Of a stretch of 64,000 nt of DNA, positions 15,642-23,058 are shown piece after piece. The translations under genes and the position numbers were made by a program. Below the pieces are notes generated by a model. It worked only from the letters and a program-made list of their open reading frames with translations, had not been told where the DNA came from and did not search any database. The first letter of the stretch is position 1. Each line of letters starts with the position of its first letter. Source of the stretch: a virus; the IMG/VR virus record IMGVR_UViG_3300018465_000004, positions 1-64,000 of that record. One strand, 5' to 3'.

Positions 15642-15653
15642 GAGGACTTTACG

Positions 15654-16121
15654 GTGGCAGAAGAAGTAGCAGAAATCCACGTCGAGCTGGACGCGGACAC
15701 CTACGGCGCGACCCAATGTGGCAGCCCCGGCGAGACCGTCCCGATCGCGGAGGCGGACAAGGCGAACTGCCTGGTGTGCCTGGAGTTCCTCAAGCTCACC
15801 GACACCAACGTCGCCGACGCCCGCCGCAAGCTCGAACAGGAGCTGGCGAAAGTCCGCAAGTCCAACGCGGCCAAGTACCAGGCGCTGACCGCTCAGGACG
15901 CTGTCCCCTCGCCGGTACGGGTGATGGTCGAACGGCTCGAAACCCTGCTGGAGATGCTCCTCGACGCCGATTCGAAGCTCGCCTTCAACCTGAGGTTCGA
16001 GCAGCGGATGACCGACGTCCTCAACGAATGCCTGGCTGCGATCCGCCAGCAGCGGCTCACCCAGGCCGCAGCTGAACGGGTGGGCAAAGTCAGCAAGTCG
16101 GGGCTGATCGTTCCGGGCTAG
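15654..16121 (+). CDS. hypothetical protein, zinc motif plus helical region
   Basis: 155 residues, GTG after GAGAGGAC. The N-terminal third has QCGSPGETVP and NCLVCLEFL, spaced like a zinc-binding treble clef. The rest is a long amphipathic helix region (ARRKLEQELAKVRKSNAAKY, then a second helix) that may form a coiled coil. No named family is recognised. Confidence 0.6.
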   Translation: MAEEVAEIHVELDADTYGATQCGSPGETVPIAEADKANCLVCLEFLKLTDTNVADARRKLEQELAKVRKSNAAKYQALTAQDAVPSPVRVMVERLETLLEMLLDADSKLAFNLRFEQRMTDVLNECLAAIRQQRLTQAAAERVGKVSKSGLIVPG

Positions 16122-16309
16122 TGAACGACGTATTTCTCGTCGCACTGATGGCGGCGGCCTTCGTGACCGCCGCCATCCTGCTCGTTCTGGCATTCAGCCA
16201 ACCCCCGCCCCGCCGGGCGCCGCCCACGCGGCCCAACCCGGAATGGCGTAGCTGGGCCGTGGACACCGTCGAATGGAGCCTCGATGAAGAGGGCGACCAA
16301 GGGCCTTGA
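16121..16309 (+). CDS. small single-pass membrane protein
   Basis: 62 residues; GTG shares its first base with the upstream TAG. Residues about 4-24 (FLVALMAAAFVTAAILLVLA) form one transmembrane helix, followed by a proline-rich linker and an acidic tail. Function unknown. Confidence 0.55.
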   Translation: MNDVFLVALMAAAFVTAAILLVLAFSQPPPRRAPPTRPNPEWRSWAVDTVEWSLDEEGDQGP

Positions 16310-16445
16310 AGAGCGGGACGTCGCGACCAAGCACCACCGCCGCCTGCAATGGCGGCCCGGCGAGGTCGCTGCGATCAAACGCCGCATGCGCCGACGTGAA
16401 CGAAAGCAAGCCCGCACCGAGATCCGCCGAGAGGCCAGCACGTGA
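16284..16445 (+). CDS. small highly basic protein (53 aa)
   Basis: The ATG lies inside the end of the membrane-protein gene and the stop overlaps the next GTG. The product has over a third Arg and Lys (KRRMRRRERKQARTEIRREA) in a helical arrangement, which suggests nucleic-acid binding. No family is recognised. The tight overlaps support reality. Confidence 0.5.
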   Translation: MKRATKGLEERDVATKHHRRLQWRPGEVAAIKRRMRRRERKQARTEIRREAST

Positions 16446-16753
16446 ACAACTTCACCACCACCGAGACCGATCCGACCCCGTGCCCCAGCTGCGAGCGGCC
16501 CAACGAACTGCACACCGGCGAGGCGGGCCATGAACCAAAGCACGGCGACGTGTCGATCTGCTGGGGCTGCCAGCAGTTCGCCATCTTCGTCATCACCGAC
16601 GACAGCCTGACCCTGCGCCTGCCCACCGCCGAGGAACTCGACACCCTGAACAGCGACCCGAACGCGGTAGCCGCCCAGTCGGCGGTGGCCAACGCCGCCT
16701 TCGTGTCCACCGCCATGCGGATGTGGAACCCCGGGCACTTCTTCGGTGGCTGA
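16442..16753 (+). CDS. zinc-ribbon protein (103 aa)
   Basis: GTGA overlap. CPSCERPNELHTG and, 27 residues on, CWGCQQFAIF form a zinc ribbon in the first half. The C-terminal half is helical and Ala-rich. Possibly a nucleic-acid-contacting accessory protein; no family is recognised. Confidence 0.6.
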   Translation: MNNFTTTETDPTPCPSCERPNELHTGEAGHEPKHGDVSICWGCQQFAIFVITDDSLTLRLPTAEELDTLNSDPNAVAAQSAVANAAFVSTAMRMWNPGHFFGG

Positions 16754-16976
16754 CATCGTCGAGGTCTTCCAGATACCCACCGGGCGGTGGAGCTGGGAGC
16801 GGATCAGCGGCAACTTTCAACGCCTGTCCTTCGGCACCATGACGTACGGCCGGCGCGAGGTCGCGGTACACGCTGCGATCCGGGTCAACGCACACCCGTT
16901 CGTGCTGGAGGTTGCCGCACCCGGCCCCCGCCCCACCCGACGACACCGGGAGGTGAAACCACGTGGGGACCTATAG
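16746..16976 (+). CDS. hypothetical protein (76 aa)
   Basis: GTG overlapping the upstream gene by 8 bases. The sequence RWSWERISGNFQRLSFGTMT then REVAVHAAIRVN looks like a compact alpha/beta unit of the type often found in actinophage operons. It ends in a basic tail overlapping the delta-like gene start. Confidence 0.55.
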   Translation: MADIVEVFQIPTGRWSWERISGNFQRLSFGTMTYGRREVAVHAAIRVNAHPFVLEVAAPGPRPTRRHREVKPRGDL

Positions 16977-17901
16977 CCAGTGGCGCACCGCCGTCGACAA
17001 GGGCGACCTGCGCAGGGTGGTCTGGATCTGCGGCGACCAGCACGTTCTCGTCGAGGAGGTGATCGACACCATCCGCGAGCACGTCAACGCAGGCGAGCTG
17101 GACTACACCAGCCTGTCCTGCGTGGACACAGCGGACCGGGACATCTGGGCTGCCGCCATGCAGTACCCGCTAACCCCCGGCGCCAGCCGGCTCCTGCTCG
17201 TCCGCGACGCCGAGAAGCTCGGCAACTGGGAACCGCTGACTGAGTGGATGGACCACTCCCGGCAGCTGCCCGGCAGCCATCTCGTGTTCGTCAGCAACGA
17301 AACCAACGTGCCGGACAAGCCGTACATCGAGGCCCTCCAGAGCCGGCGCCGGATCGGGCAGGTGGTCCGCTGCTCGCAACCCAGCCCGGAGGACGCCATC
17401 GCCTGGGTGCGTCGCCGGTCCCGGCTTGACCAGGAGATGGCCTTCCACCTGCTGCGCCGGGTCGGCGGCAACATCGCAGTGGCAGCCAGCGTCTGCACCA
17501 AGCTCACCGCCTTCGACGGCACCGCCGGGCCCGCCACCATCGACGCCCTCTGCGATCAGGAGCCCGGCCAGTCCTTCGTGGACGCCCTGATTGCCGGCGA
17601 CAAGCCGGAGGCCCTGCTCGCCGTGCCGCGGATGACCGACCGCGAGCAGGGTGCGGCCATCACCCTGCTCTCCGCCCGCCTGGACATCCTCGGCGCGCTG
17701 TGGCGCTCCTCCCGGCACGCCCAGAGCGTCCGGGACCTGCGCGGGGTGCCGGTGTTCCTGGCCAAGAAGTACCGGCACCTGGCTCGCGATTACGACCCGA
17801 ACCGCTGTGTGTATGCGCGACGTGTCGTAGCGGTAGTAGATGAGGCGTACCGAAGTGGCGCGCGAGTCGGTGTCCTGGAGGCATTGGTGGCGCTGTGGTG
17901 A
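16963..17901 (+). CDS. holA: DNA polymerase III delta-like clamp-loader subunit
   Basis: 312 residues. The N-terminal domain runs VVWICGDQHVLVEEVIDTIR, then PGASRLLLVRDAEKL and SHLVFVSNETNVPDK, the order of strands seen in delta subunits. The C-terminal domain is helical (ITLLSARLDILGALWRSS, then LAKKYRHLARDY). Delta opens the sliding clamp and has no Walker motif, as here. With the delta-prime-like gene at 14382 it suggests a partial phage clamp loader working with host clamp and tau/gamma. Family call is by pattern. Confidence 0.72.
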   Translation: MGTYSQWRTAVDKGDLRRVVWICGDQHVLVEEVIDTIREHVNAGELDYTSLSCVDTADRDIWAAAMQYPLTPGASRLLLVRDAEKLGNWEPLTEWMDHSRQLPGSHLVFVSNETNVPDKPYIEALQSRRRIGQVVRCSQPSPEDAIAWVRRRSRLDQEMAFHLLRRVGGNIAVAASVCTKLTAFDGTAGPATIDALCDQEPGQSFVDALIAGDKPEALLAVPRMTDREQGAAITLLSARLDILGALWRSSRHAQSVRDLRGVPVFLAKKYRHLARDYDPNRCVYARRVVAVVDEAYRSGARVGVLEALVALW

Positions 17902-18140
17902 GCCAAGGCGGTGACTGGTCCTGTGTGTTCGGGTGCCGGTTCACCGGTGACCCCATCGAGCACCACCGGGAGGTCCACGGAATCGGCTCTGACCTCGACG
18001 ACGAGACCTGCGACTGTGTGTGCCGGTGTGACCGGTTCAACACCTACCAGATGCTCGGCATGTTGGTGCTGTGCATCGCATCGCTGGTGTTCGCCTCGTT
18101 CGTCATGACCGATGGATGGGGTCTTATCAATGACTGTTGA
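17898..18140 (+). CDS. zinc-finger membrane protein (80 aa)
   Basis: The GTGA overlap sets the start (another GTG lies three bases upstream). The first half has CVFGCRFTGDPIEHH and CDCVCRCDRF, a Cys/His-rich module. Residues about 50-70 (YQMLGMLVLCIASLVFASFV) form a transmembrane helix. Possibly a membrane-bound zinc protein; function unknown. Confidence 0.55.
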   Translation: MSQGGDWSCVFGCRFTGDPIEHHREVHGIGSDLDDETCDCVCRCDRFNTYQMLGMLVLCIASLVFASFVMTDGWGLINDC

Positions 18141-18597
18141 ACAGCCCGACCCGTGCCGCGCCGTCGTCGACCGCCGCGAGCAGCTGGCCGCCGAACCCCG
18201 ACCGCGGCCGGTGATGGTGACCACGACGGACACCGTCGAGATGGACATGTTCCGGCTCTACCGTCGCGAGTGGACCATCATGTACACCGCGGCCGTCAAC
18301 GACAACGGTTACCAGGACGCCGATCTGCTCCCGGCCTGCCGGACCCACTTCGAGACCACGTTCGCCGGCCGGGTACGGGATGAGGACGTCCGCTACGAGC
18401 TGGTCGACGAGGGCACTGCGGGCGTCCGCGGACGGCTGCTGCTGCGCCTGCCAGTCCTCAAAGGCGAGTTCAAGCACGCCACCGCCGCGTTCGACTGGGC
18501 CGTCGAGCAGGGCTGGGACGACGTGATGATCGTTCCCCGCAACTCGGCGATCGATCACAACCTGCGCAGCTACAGCATCAAGAAACTTCCGGCGTGA
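18130..18597 (+). CDS. hypothetical protein (155 aa)
   Basis: The ATG lies in the end of the preceding gene. After a basic N-terminal segment comes an alpha/beta sequence (EMDMFRLYRREWTIMYTAAV, then RGRLLLRLPVLKGEFKHATA) ending in WDDVMIVPRNSAIDHNLRSY. No family is recognised. Gene spacing places it in the same transcript as the clamp-loader-like genes. Confidence 0.55.
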   Translation: MTVEQPDPCRAVVDRREQLAAEPRPRPVMVTTTDTVEMDMFRLYRREWTIMYTAAVNDNGYQDADLLPACRTHFETTFAGRVRDEDVRYELVDEGTAGVRGRLLLRLPVLKGEFKHATAAFDWAVEQGWDDVMIVPRNSAIDHNLRSYSIKKLPA

Positions 18598-18606
18598 GTC
18601 TCTCCG

Positions 18607-18876
18607 ATGAGTGAGTACCCGTCCGTGCAGGACATCATCGACGACATGGTCGGCCTCCAGGAGGTCGCCCAGGAGCTGGGCGTCGGGATGTACCGGCTCA
18701 AGCGCTGGATCGACCGGCGGGAGAGCACCAACTGCCCGAGGCCGGTCAAGAAGCTCGGCCAGGGCAACCTCTACTCCTTGGCCGACTGGAAAGGCTGGTT
18801 CGCATGGTGGCGAGTGACCCGGGGCAGCGAGACCTGGAACCGTGGCAAGGAAAAGAAGTCCAGCGACAGTGGATGA
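18607..18876 (+). CDS. helix-turn-helix protein, excisionase/MerR-like
   Basis: 89 residues. LQEVAQELGVGMYRLKRWID (about residues 17-36) is a helix-turn-helix, followed by PRPVKKLGQGNLYSLADWKG, the wing pattern of excisionase-type winged helices, and a basic tail. It may regulate transcription or direct recombinase function. It overlaps the next gene by ATGA. Confidence 0.6.
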   Translation: MSEYPSVQDIIDDMVGLQEVAQELGVGMYRLKRWIDRRESTNCPRPVKKLGQGNLYSLADWKGWFAWWRVTRGSETWNRGKEKKSSDSG

Positions 18877-19046
18877 GGACGCTCACCATCTGGATCGACC
18901 GGTACAAGGATGCACTCGCCCTGGTGCGCCGGCAGGAGGCACAGATCGACGTCCTGAAGATGGTCTTCGACGAAGTCATGGACCTGCTGTCGCCCGAACA
19001 GCTGAACCAGGTCGAAGCGATCCTGCGGCGCCAGCCCGATCCGTAA
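18873..19046 (+). CDS. small coiled-coil protein
   Basis: 57 residues taking the ATG in the ATGA overlap. Nearly all helical (WIDRYKDALALVRRQEAQID, then SPEQLNQVEAILRRQ), with heptad-like spacing. Last gene of the long plus-strand operon before a terminator. Function unknown. Confidence 0.5.
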   Translation: MRTLTIWIDRYKDALALVRRQEAQIDVLKMVFDEVMDLLSPEQLNQVEAILRRQPDP

Positions 19047-19132
19047 TGTCGGGAACAGAAGCGGGACCCCCGAGAAGAAGGGCCATGCCGATGACCTAGC
19101 ACAACGATCGCCTCCAAACGGCTGCATTGGCA

Positions 19133-19173
19133 GAGCCCCGCGCGAATCGACCCCCCGTCAGCGCGCGGGGCTC
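19133..19173. terminator. hairpin terminator between convergent genes
   Basis: GAGCCCCGCGCG (19133-19144) pairs with 19162-19173 over 12 bases. It separates the end of the plus-strand operon from the minus-strand gene at 19182, so it may work in both directions. Confidence 0.65.
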
Positions 19174-19181
19174 GTCCATGT

Positions 19182-19484
19182 TCAGCGCCGCGTCGGTACC
19201 CCGGCAGGCGCCTGCGGAGCGGGGTCGTCCCGCGAGGACACTCCCAGGTAGAGCGCCACCGAGACGCCCATGACCACCACCGCCACCTTGAACGCCCGCC
19301 TGGTCCGCTGCCATGCCGTCCGGCGCATCCCCGGCAGCAGCTTCCTCGCACCGAAGTAGCTCTTCCAGGCCCCGTACGCCCAGGTCAGAACAACTCCCAG
19401 CAACAGGAACAGCACAGCGGTGAGTACATGCGACGACGTGAGCAGCGGATCCACTCCACCCACAGTAGTCAGATGATCACTCAA
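19182..19484 (-). CDS. small membrane protein, two helices
   Basis: About 100 residues from TTG (a GTG seven codons later is possible). Two transmembrane segments are clear: VLTAVLFLLLGVVLTWAYGA and VAVVVMGVSVALYLGVS, with a basic loop between (MRRTAWQRTRR) and a proline-rich tail. Function unknown. First minus-strand gene of the accessory region. Confidence 0.5.
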   Translation of the reverse strand: MSDHLTTVGGVDPLLTSSHVLTAVLFLLLGVVLTWAYGAWKSYFGARKLLPGMRRTAWQRTRRAFKVAVVVMGVSVALYLGVSSRDDPAPQAPAGVPTRR

Positions 19485-19598
19485 TGGAAGTGACCTTCAC
19501 CCATTCGGGGGATCGGACAAAGTTCACCGGCGGACAACAGACCGATCTCAGTAACGTCGCAGACGCCTCGGAAGTACACACGGTTCCAACCCACAGGC

Positions 19599-19630
19599 GA
19601 GCGGCCCATCCCGATCGGGATGGGCCGCTC
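19599..19630. terminator. perfect 32-base palindrome, bidirectional terminator
   Basis: 16 bases at 19599-19614 (GAGCGGCCCATCCCGA) are the exact inverse complement of 19615-19630. GTTTGTT follows. It ends the minus-strand gene at 19654 on one side, about 115 bases from the promoter region of the small membrane gene on the other. Confidence 0.65.
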
Positions 19631-19653
19631 GTTTGTTCCCGCAGAGATCAGGT

Positions 19654-20415
19654 CTAAAGGAAGGCCGGTAGTTCCTCGTCATCGGCAATCGGAACCGCAG
19701 GCTCGCCGGTGGGGTGGCAGTTCAGCATCGGGGCCCTCGCCCACGCACGCATCAGCCAATGGCGGTTGACGCGCTTCTTGCCCGAGTCCCACCACGAAGT
19801 GCTGTCCAGGTCGGTACTCCAGCCCAGCAGCCAGGTCTCCAGGTCACCATTCACCAGCAGGTCACCGATGACGTTGCACTGCTCACAGCAGATCGGGCAG
19901 CAGCCCGCCAACCGCAAGTCGTTGGGATTGGAGTCGGGACTGTCGAACCACAGGTGATCCAGCGCGGCGTGCACAAGCTGCCCGATCCGACGCCGCTGGA
20001 GATCGGTCATCCTGGTGATGTCGCCCGGCCGGCGGTAGCCGTACATGGCGAACGGCGCGGCGGGAAAGTCGATGGTGCGCGGCAGCCGCTCCCACCAGTC
20101 GTACGGGTGGTCCCGGTAGAACTGGTACAGCCAGCCGAGGAACGGCTCGAAGAGCGGGCAGACCCAGATCTGCTTCTTGTTGAGGTCGGCCCTGGCGAAC
20201 CCGCCGAGGACGAACTTCGCCCCTTCGCCGGTCTGGAGGTCAAACAACCAGACATGCTCGGCAGTCCACCCAAGGCTGCGGAGGAGCTGGCTGCTCTCGT
20301 TGCCCGGGTACAGGCCCGGCTCCGTCCACTCGGCGTCGGTGTACAGGCCGACGCCGAACTTGCCGTAGTTCCCCCTTCCGGGGCCGTGGCCAGCCTCGAT
20401 GATCTTCAGTTCCAC
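19654..20415 (-). CDS. hypothetical protein (253 aa)
   Basis: GTG start after GAAAGG. The protein starts MELKIIEAGHGPGRGNYGKF and continues with many Trp and Tyr residues (FLGWLYQFYRDHPYDWWERL). A late CCPICCEQC group is likely metal-binding. No family is recognised. Codon use is typical for the host group. It sits in a minus-strand set with two membrane proteins, read toward the palindromic terminator. Confidence 0.6.
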   Translation of the reverse strand: MELKIIEAGHGPGRGNYGKFGVGLYTDAEWTEPGLYPGNESSQLLRSLGWTAEHVWLFDLQTGEGAKFVLGGFARADLNKKQIWVCPLFEPFLGWLYQFYRDHPYDWWERLPRTIDFPAAPFAMYGYRRPGDITRMTDLQRRRIGQLVHAALDHLWFDSPDSNPNDLRLAGCCPICCEQCNVIGDLLVNGDLETWLLGWSTDLDSTSWWDSGKKRVNRHWLMRAWARAPMLNCHPTGEPAVPIADDEELPAFL

Positions 20416-20440
20416 AGTGGACCTTTCTAGCCGCGGGCAG

Positions 20441-20674
20441 TCATGACTGGTCAGACTGACGGGCTGCTGTGCGTTCCTTGTTCCAGTCTCGGGCGACGGG
20501 CTGGATGACCTTGATGAACAACAGGGTGAGCAGCGCTCCGACCACCAGACCGGTATTGAACTCGCCCAGGCGGTGGCGAAGCGTCAGGAGCACAGCGAGC
20601 AGGACGAGGTAGATCAGCAGCACCGCGGCCGTAGGCCGCAGCCAGAACGTGATCTTGTTCAGAAGCCTAATCAC
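20441..20674 (-). CDS. small membrane protein (77 aa)
   Basis: Start taken as GTG at 20674 because GTGATTAG overlaps the stop of the upstream gene. Two helices: TFWLRPTAAVLLIYLVLLAV and TGLVVGALLTLLFIKVIQ, with charged ends. Function unknown; co-transcribed with the preceding membrane-anchored protein. Confidence 0.5.
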   Translation of the reverse strand: MIRLLNKITFWLRPTAAVLLIYLVLLAVLLTLRHRLGEFNTGLVVGALLTLLFIKVIQPVARDWNKERTAARQSDQS

Positions 20675-21302
20675 GGAGCGCTGCCACCTTCTCAACGGGC
20701 CAGCCGATGTACCCGGCCACCTCTTCAGTCGGGACGCCTGGTGTGCTCACCCACTCCTGCACCGCGATGGCAAGGCCGGGCGGGAGCCCGTCGGGTATCT
20801 CCACCTCGACCTCCTCGGGCTCGACTCCGTCGATGTGGAGCCAGAGCCCATCCGGGTCAAGCTGCTGAACGATGGCGTCGTACTCGTCATTCGTGCCGCC
20901 GCCTTCGGCGATGAGCGCCCCCGTGCGCCAGTCGGTGATCTTCCATTGCTCGTCCGGGTCCTCGGTGACGTCGATGAGCCGACGACCCGCGGCCTCCAGC
21001 TCGGCCACCTTCGCGGCGTGCGCATCGTGGTAGACGCCGTTGGCCTCCAGCAGCCTGATGACGTACTCGTGGATCGGGTCTTCTGTTGAGCCGGTCGTGA
21101 TGAGCGTCGGCTCTCCAGCCGGCCGCTTGGCTGTCCTTCGGCTGAGGTCGCTCAGTACGGCGGCCACGAACAGGACCATGGCGATCCCCACGGTCACCCC
21201 GTGGTTGAAGTGGTCGTATACCAGTCCGCCCACGACGATGGCACTCGTCAGTCCGAGGAAGCTCAGCACAATGGTGAGCAGCCACCGGTCCCGGTGTGAC
21301 AT
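20667..21302 (-). CDS. membrane-anchored protein with acidic soluble domain
   Basis: Start taken as ATG at 21302 after CTGGAGA; upstream in-frame Met codons lack a site. 211 residues. Two N-terminal helices (LLTIVLSFLGLTSAIVVGGL and VTVGIAMVLFVAAVLS) are followed by a soluble, acidic alpha/beta domain. Function unknown. Its promoter lies in the divergent region with the GntR-type gene, so the regulator may control it. Confidence 0.55.
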   Translation of the reverse strand: MSHRDRWLLTIVLSFLGLTSAIVVGGLVYDHFNHGVTVGIAMVLFVAAVLSDLSRRTAKRPAGEPTLITTGSTEDPIHEYVIRLLEANGVYHDAHAAKVAELEAAGRRLIDVTEDPDEQWKITDWRTGALIAEGGGTNDEYDAIVQQLDPDGLWLHIDGVEPEEVEVEIPDGLPPGLAIAVQEWVSTPGVPTEEVAGYIGWPVEKVAALRD

Positions 21303-21324
21303 TGCATCTCCAGCCGCTATGAGG

Positions 21325-21372
21325 GGTAGCGGCACTGCGTCCATCCCATGAACGTATCGCAGTGCCGCTACC
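21325..21372. repeat. perfect 15-base inverted repeat in divergent promoter region
   Basis: GGTAGCGGCACTGCG (21325-21339) and its exact complement (21358-21372) are separated by 18 bases. The spacer holds ACGTAT (21352-21357), a half-site of the palindrome at 21407. It lies between divergent genes, so it is an operator or an RNA hairpin in the minus-strand leader. Confidence 0.65.
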
Positions 21373-21406
21373 ACTGTCAGTGATTCCACTAACGAGTGTC
21401 GCTTGC

Positions 21407-21427
21407 ATACGTTCGTAGACGTATACT
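21407..21427 (+). promoter_or_regulatory. operator overlapping -10 of GntR-type gene
   Basis: ATACGT-TCGTAG-ACGTAT (21407-21424) is an inverted repeat with six-base arms. It overlaps the -10 TATACT (21422-21427). The GTG at 21435 follows by seven bases, so the transcript is probably leaderless and self-repressed. Confidence 0.6.
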
Positions 21428-21434
21428 TGGCGAC

Positions 21435-21662
21435 GTGATCGATCGCGACAGCCCAATGACCTTCGTCGAGCAGATCGCGCGGGAACTAGCGCGACGGATC
21501 GACGAAGGTATCTACACAGGCAGGCTGCCGACCGAACCCGAGCTGATGTTCGAGAGCGGGTGCGCCAGGTCGACCGTCGGAAAAGCCGTGGGACGGCTTG
21601 TCGCCGCCGGCATCGTCGTAAGGTCCAAGCGGGGGACCTTCGTCAAGAAGCAGGAACCGTAG
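21435..21662 (+). CDS. GntR-type winged-helix repressor, DNA-binding domain only
   Basis: 75 residues from GTG just after the -10. FVEQIARELARRIDEGIYTG, LPTEPELMFE, ARSTVGKAVGRLVAAGIV and KRGTFV are the helices and wing of GntR regulators. The C-terminal effector domain of full-length GntR proteins (usually 230+ residues) is absent, as in some mobile-element repressors (KorSA/TraR-like). It probably binds the palindrome over its own promoter. Confidence 0.78.
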   Translation: MIDRDSPMTFVEQIARELARRIDEGIYTGRLPTEPELMFESGCARSTVGKAVGRLVAAGIVVRSKRGTFVKKQEP

Positions 21663-21667
21663 CCGGC

Positions 21668-22090
21668 CTAGGCTGGCGAGGTTGCCAGTTCGGGGTCCAC
21701 CTCTTCGAAATCAGGGTCCACCTCTTCGAACTCCAGGGCTAGCATGCCCGCATCGCGGTCGCTCCGGTCGGGGTCCGCGATCCCGGTGAGGAGGTACTCC
21801 TTGTCGGCCCGGAAGATGAAGTGCCCGCCGCAGGCCGGATCCAGGTCATTGGCCGGAGAGATGCTGATCCGCCAGCCGCCGTACCCGAGCCTGCGGGCCT
21901 GCCCGGCGACGAGCCACAAGTCGTCCCAGTTGGTGACAGGCATCGGCGTCCAGCCCTCAAGTCCTTCCGCTTCTGCCTTCTCCGTCCACTCCAGCTCGGT
22001 GTACAAGATCTTCAGGCGCTGCTCGTCGCGTTCCCCATCCGGCTTCGCCTCCTCCGCCTTGATCTCTTCGCGGATTGAATCCGATGTCAC
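21668..22090 (-). CDS. hypothetical acidic protein with C-terminal repeat
   Basis: Start is GTG at 22090 because GGGGAGGAAC precedes it. 140 residues: a charged helical N-terminus, a central alpha/beta part (NWDDLWLVAGQARRLGYGGW) and an acidic tail with the repeat FEEVDPD-FEEVDPE, from an 18-base tandem repeat in the DNA near 21700. No family is recognised. Confidence 0.5.
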   Translation of the reverse strand: MTSDSIREEIKAEEAKPDGERDEQRLKILYTELEWTEKAEAEGLEGWTPMPVTNWDDLWLVAGQARRLGYGGWRISISPANDLDPACGGHFIFRADKEYLLTGIADPDRSDRDAGMLALEFEEVDPDFEEVDPELATSPA

Positions 22091-22128
22091 GTGTTCCTCC
22101 CCATCGATGTGTCTACTGTGGAGCAGGC

Positions 22129-22380
22129 TCAGTTCAAGCCTGCCGAAGATTCGGTTAGCCAGCGCAGCCACCCCAGGAACCGGTAGTACATGTCCCCGCA
22201 GGGCTCGGCCGGCAGGTCTTGCACGGCTTCGATGAACAGCGAGCCCATCATGAGGAACAAAGTGATCCGGGCCGAGCCTGGGAACTCCGCCAAGAGTTGC
22301 GCCCGCCGGGTGTCACATGGCCATGGATGCCCGCAGTCCATACACGTCCAGTTCGGCCGTTCGTAACGGTGTGCGCTCAT
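22129..22380 (-). CDS. conserved actinomycete-type small protein (WTCxxCGxPWPC)
   Basis: 83 residues from ATG in an ATGA overlap. RPNWTCMDCGHPWPCDTRR is a zinc-knuckle start often seen in small proteins beside XRE-type regulators in actinomycetes. It is followed by LLAEFPGSARITLFLMMGSL and a helical end. The function of the group is not known to me. It lies upstream of nothing else and is the last gene of a three-gene minus operon. Confidence 0.6.
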   Translation of the reverse strand: MSAHRYERPNWTCMDCGHPWPCDTRRAQLLAEFPGSARITLFLMMGSLFIEAVQDLPAEPCGDMYYRFLGWLRWLTESSAGLN

Positions 22381-22490
22381 GACGACATCCACTCGCCCAC
22401 AACCAGGCCCACGGCGAGGGCCAGGAGATGCAGAACCAGCAGCACGGTGCGGAACAGGTCCCGTGCAGAGTCGTTCGGGATGACGGCCAT
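22377..22490 (-). CDS. single-pass membrane peptide (37 aa)
   Basis: A small open frame between two minus-strand genes, linked by a one-base overlap upstream and ATGA downstream. LFRTVLLVLHLLALAVGLVV forms one transmembrane helix. Short length limits confidence, but both overlaps and hydrophobicity support it. Confidence 0.5.
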   Translation of the reverse strand: MAVIPNDSARDLFRTVLLVLHLLALAVGLVVGEWMSS

Positions 22491-22792
22491 CAACTGTTCC
22501 GAACCAGCTTCAGGCCGGGCTCCGCCGTGATCCTCCTGGCGTGAAGGGGCGTCAGGTGGCGTGCGGCCCGGGTCTGGTCAAGCGGTACACGCATCACCAG
22601 GAACGGCGGCTGCTGCACCGGGATCCCGGTGAAGGGGTCGAGGACGACACCCCGGATATGGACCGCTGTACGGGCCTCGTCGGCGAACCCGAGCAGGTCG
22701 ACCACCCGCAGCGGGAAGCCGGCGGCCTGATGGGCGAGCCGCCATTGCTCGGGCCAGATCCACAACTCTGTCCCCGTGGCGATCTCATCCAT
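22490..22792 (-). CDS. hypothetical protein (100 aa)
   Basis: ATG at 22792 after AGGAGTCACGG. Begins MDEIATGTELWIWPEQWRLA and continues with an alpha/beta pattern (GVVLDPFTGIPVQQPPFLVM). First gene of a three-gene minus operon divergent from the XRE-type regulator at 23059. No family is recognised. Confidence 0.5.
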   Translation of the reverse strand: MDEIATGTELWIWPEQWRLAHQAAGFPLRVVDLLGFADEARTAVHIRGVVLDPFTGIPVQQPPFLVMRVPLDQTRAARHLTPLHARRITAEPGLKLVRNS

Positions 22793-22996
22793 GACCGTGA
22801 CTCCTGAAGCTGGGTGTGGGGGGCGCACCGGCCGCTTCGAGGGGGCGGAGTCGGCCGCCGTCTAGGACGGGGAGCTTCGTCCCAGAAACGACCGGTGCGC
22901 GTCCATTTGCCGTCAGCCACAGCTCGGATCTTGTCACTACCCGTGGCCGGTGTCCGGCATGCAGTGAGGCTCCCACACCAAATCTGCATTCGCAAG

Positions 22997-23016
22997 TATC
23001 CTCATCGAATCGATGA
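22997..23016 (+). promoter_or_regulatory. -10 with overlapping palindromic operator
   Basis: TATCCT (22997-23002) is followed directly by TCATCGA-A-TCGATGA (23002-23016), an inverted repeat with seven-base arms. It is placed to control the XRE-type gene at 23059, possibly by its own product. Confidence 0.45.
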
Positions 23017-23058
23017 AGCAGTTTGCCGAGCGCAACTCAAACGGGGGACACTGCCGGC

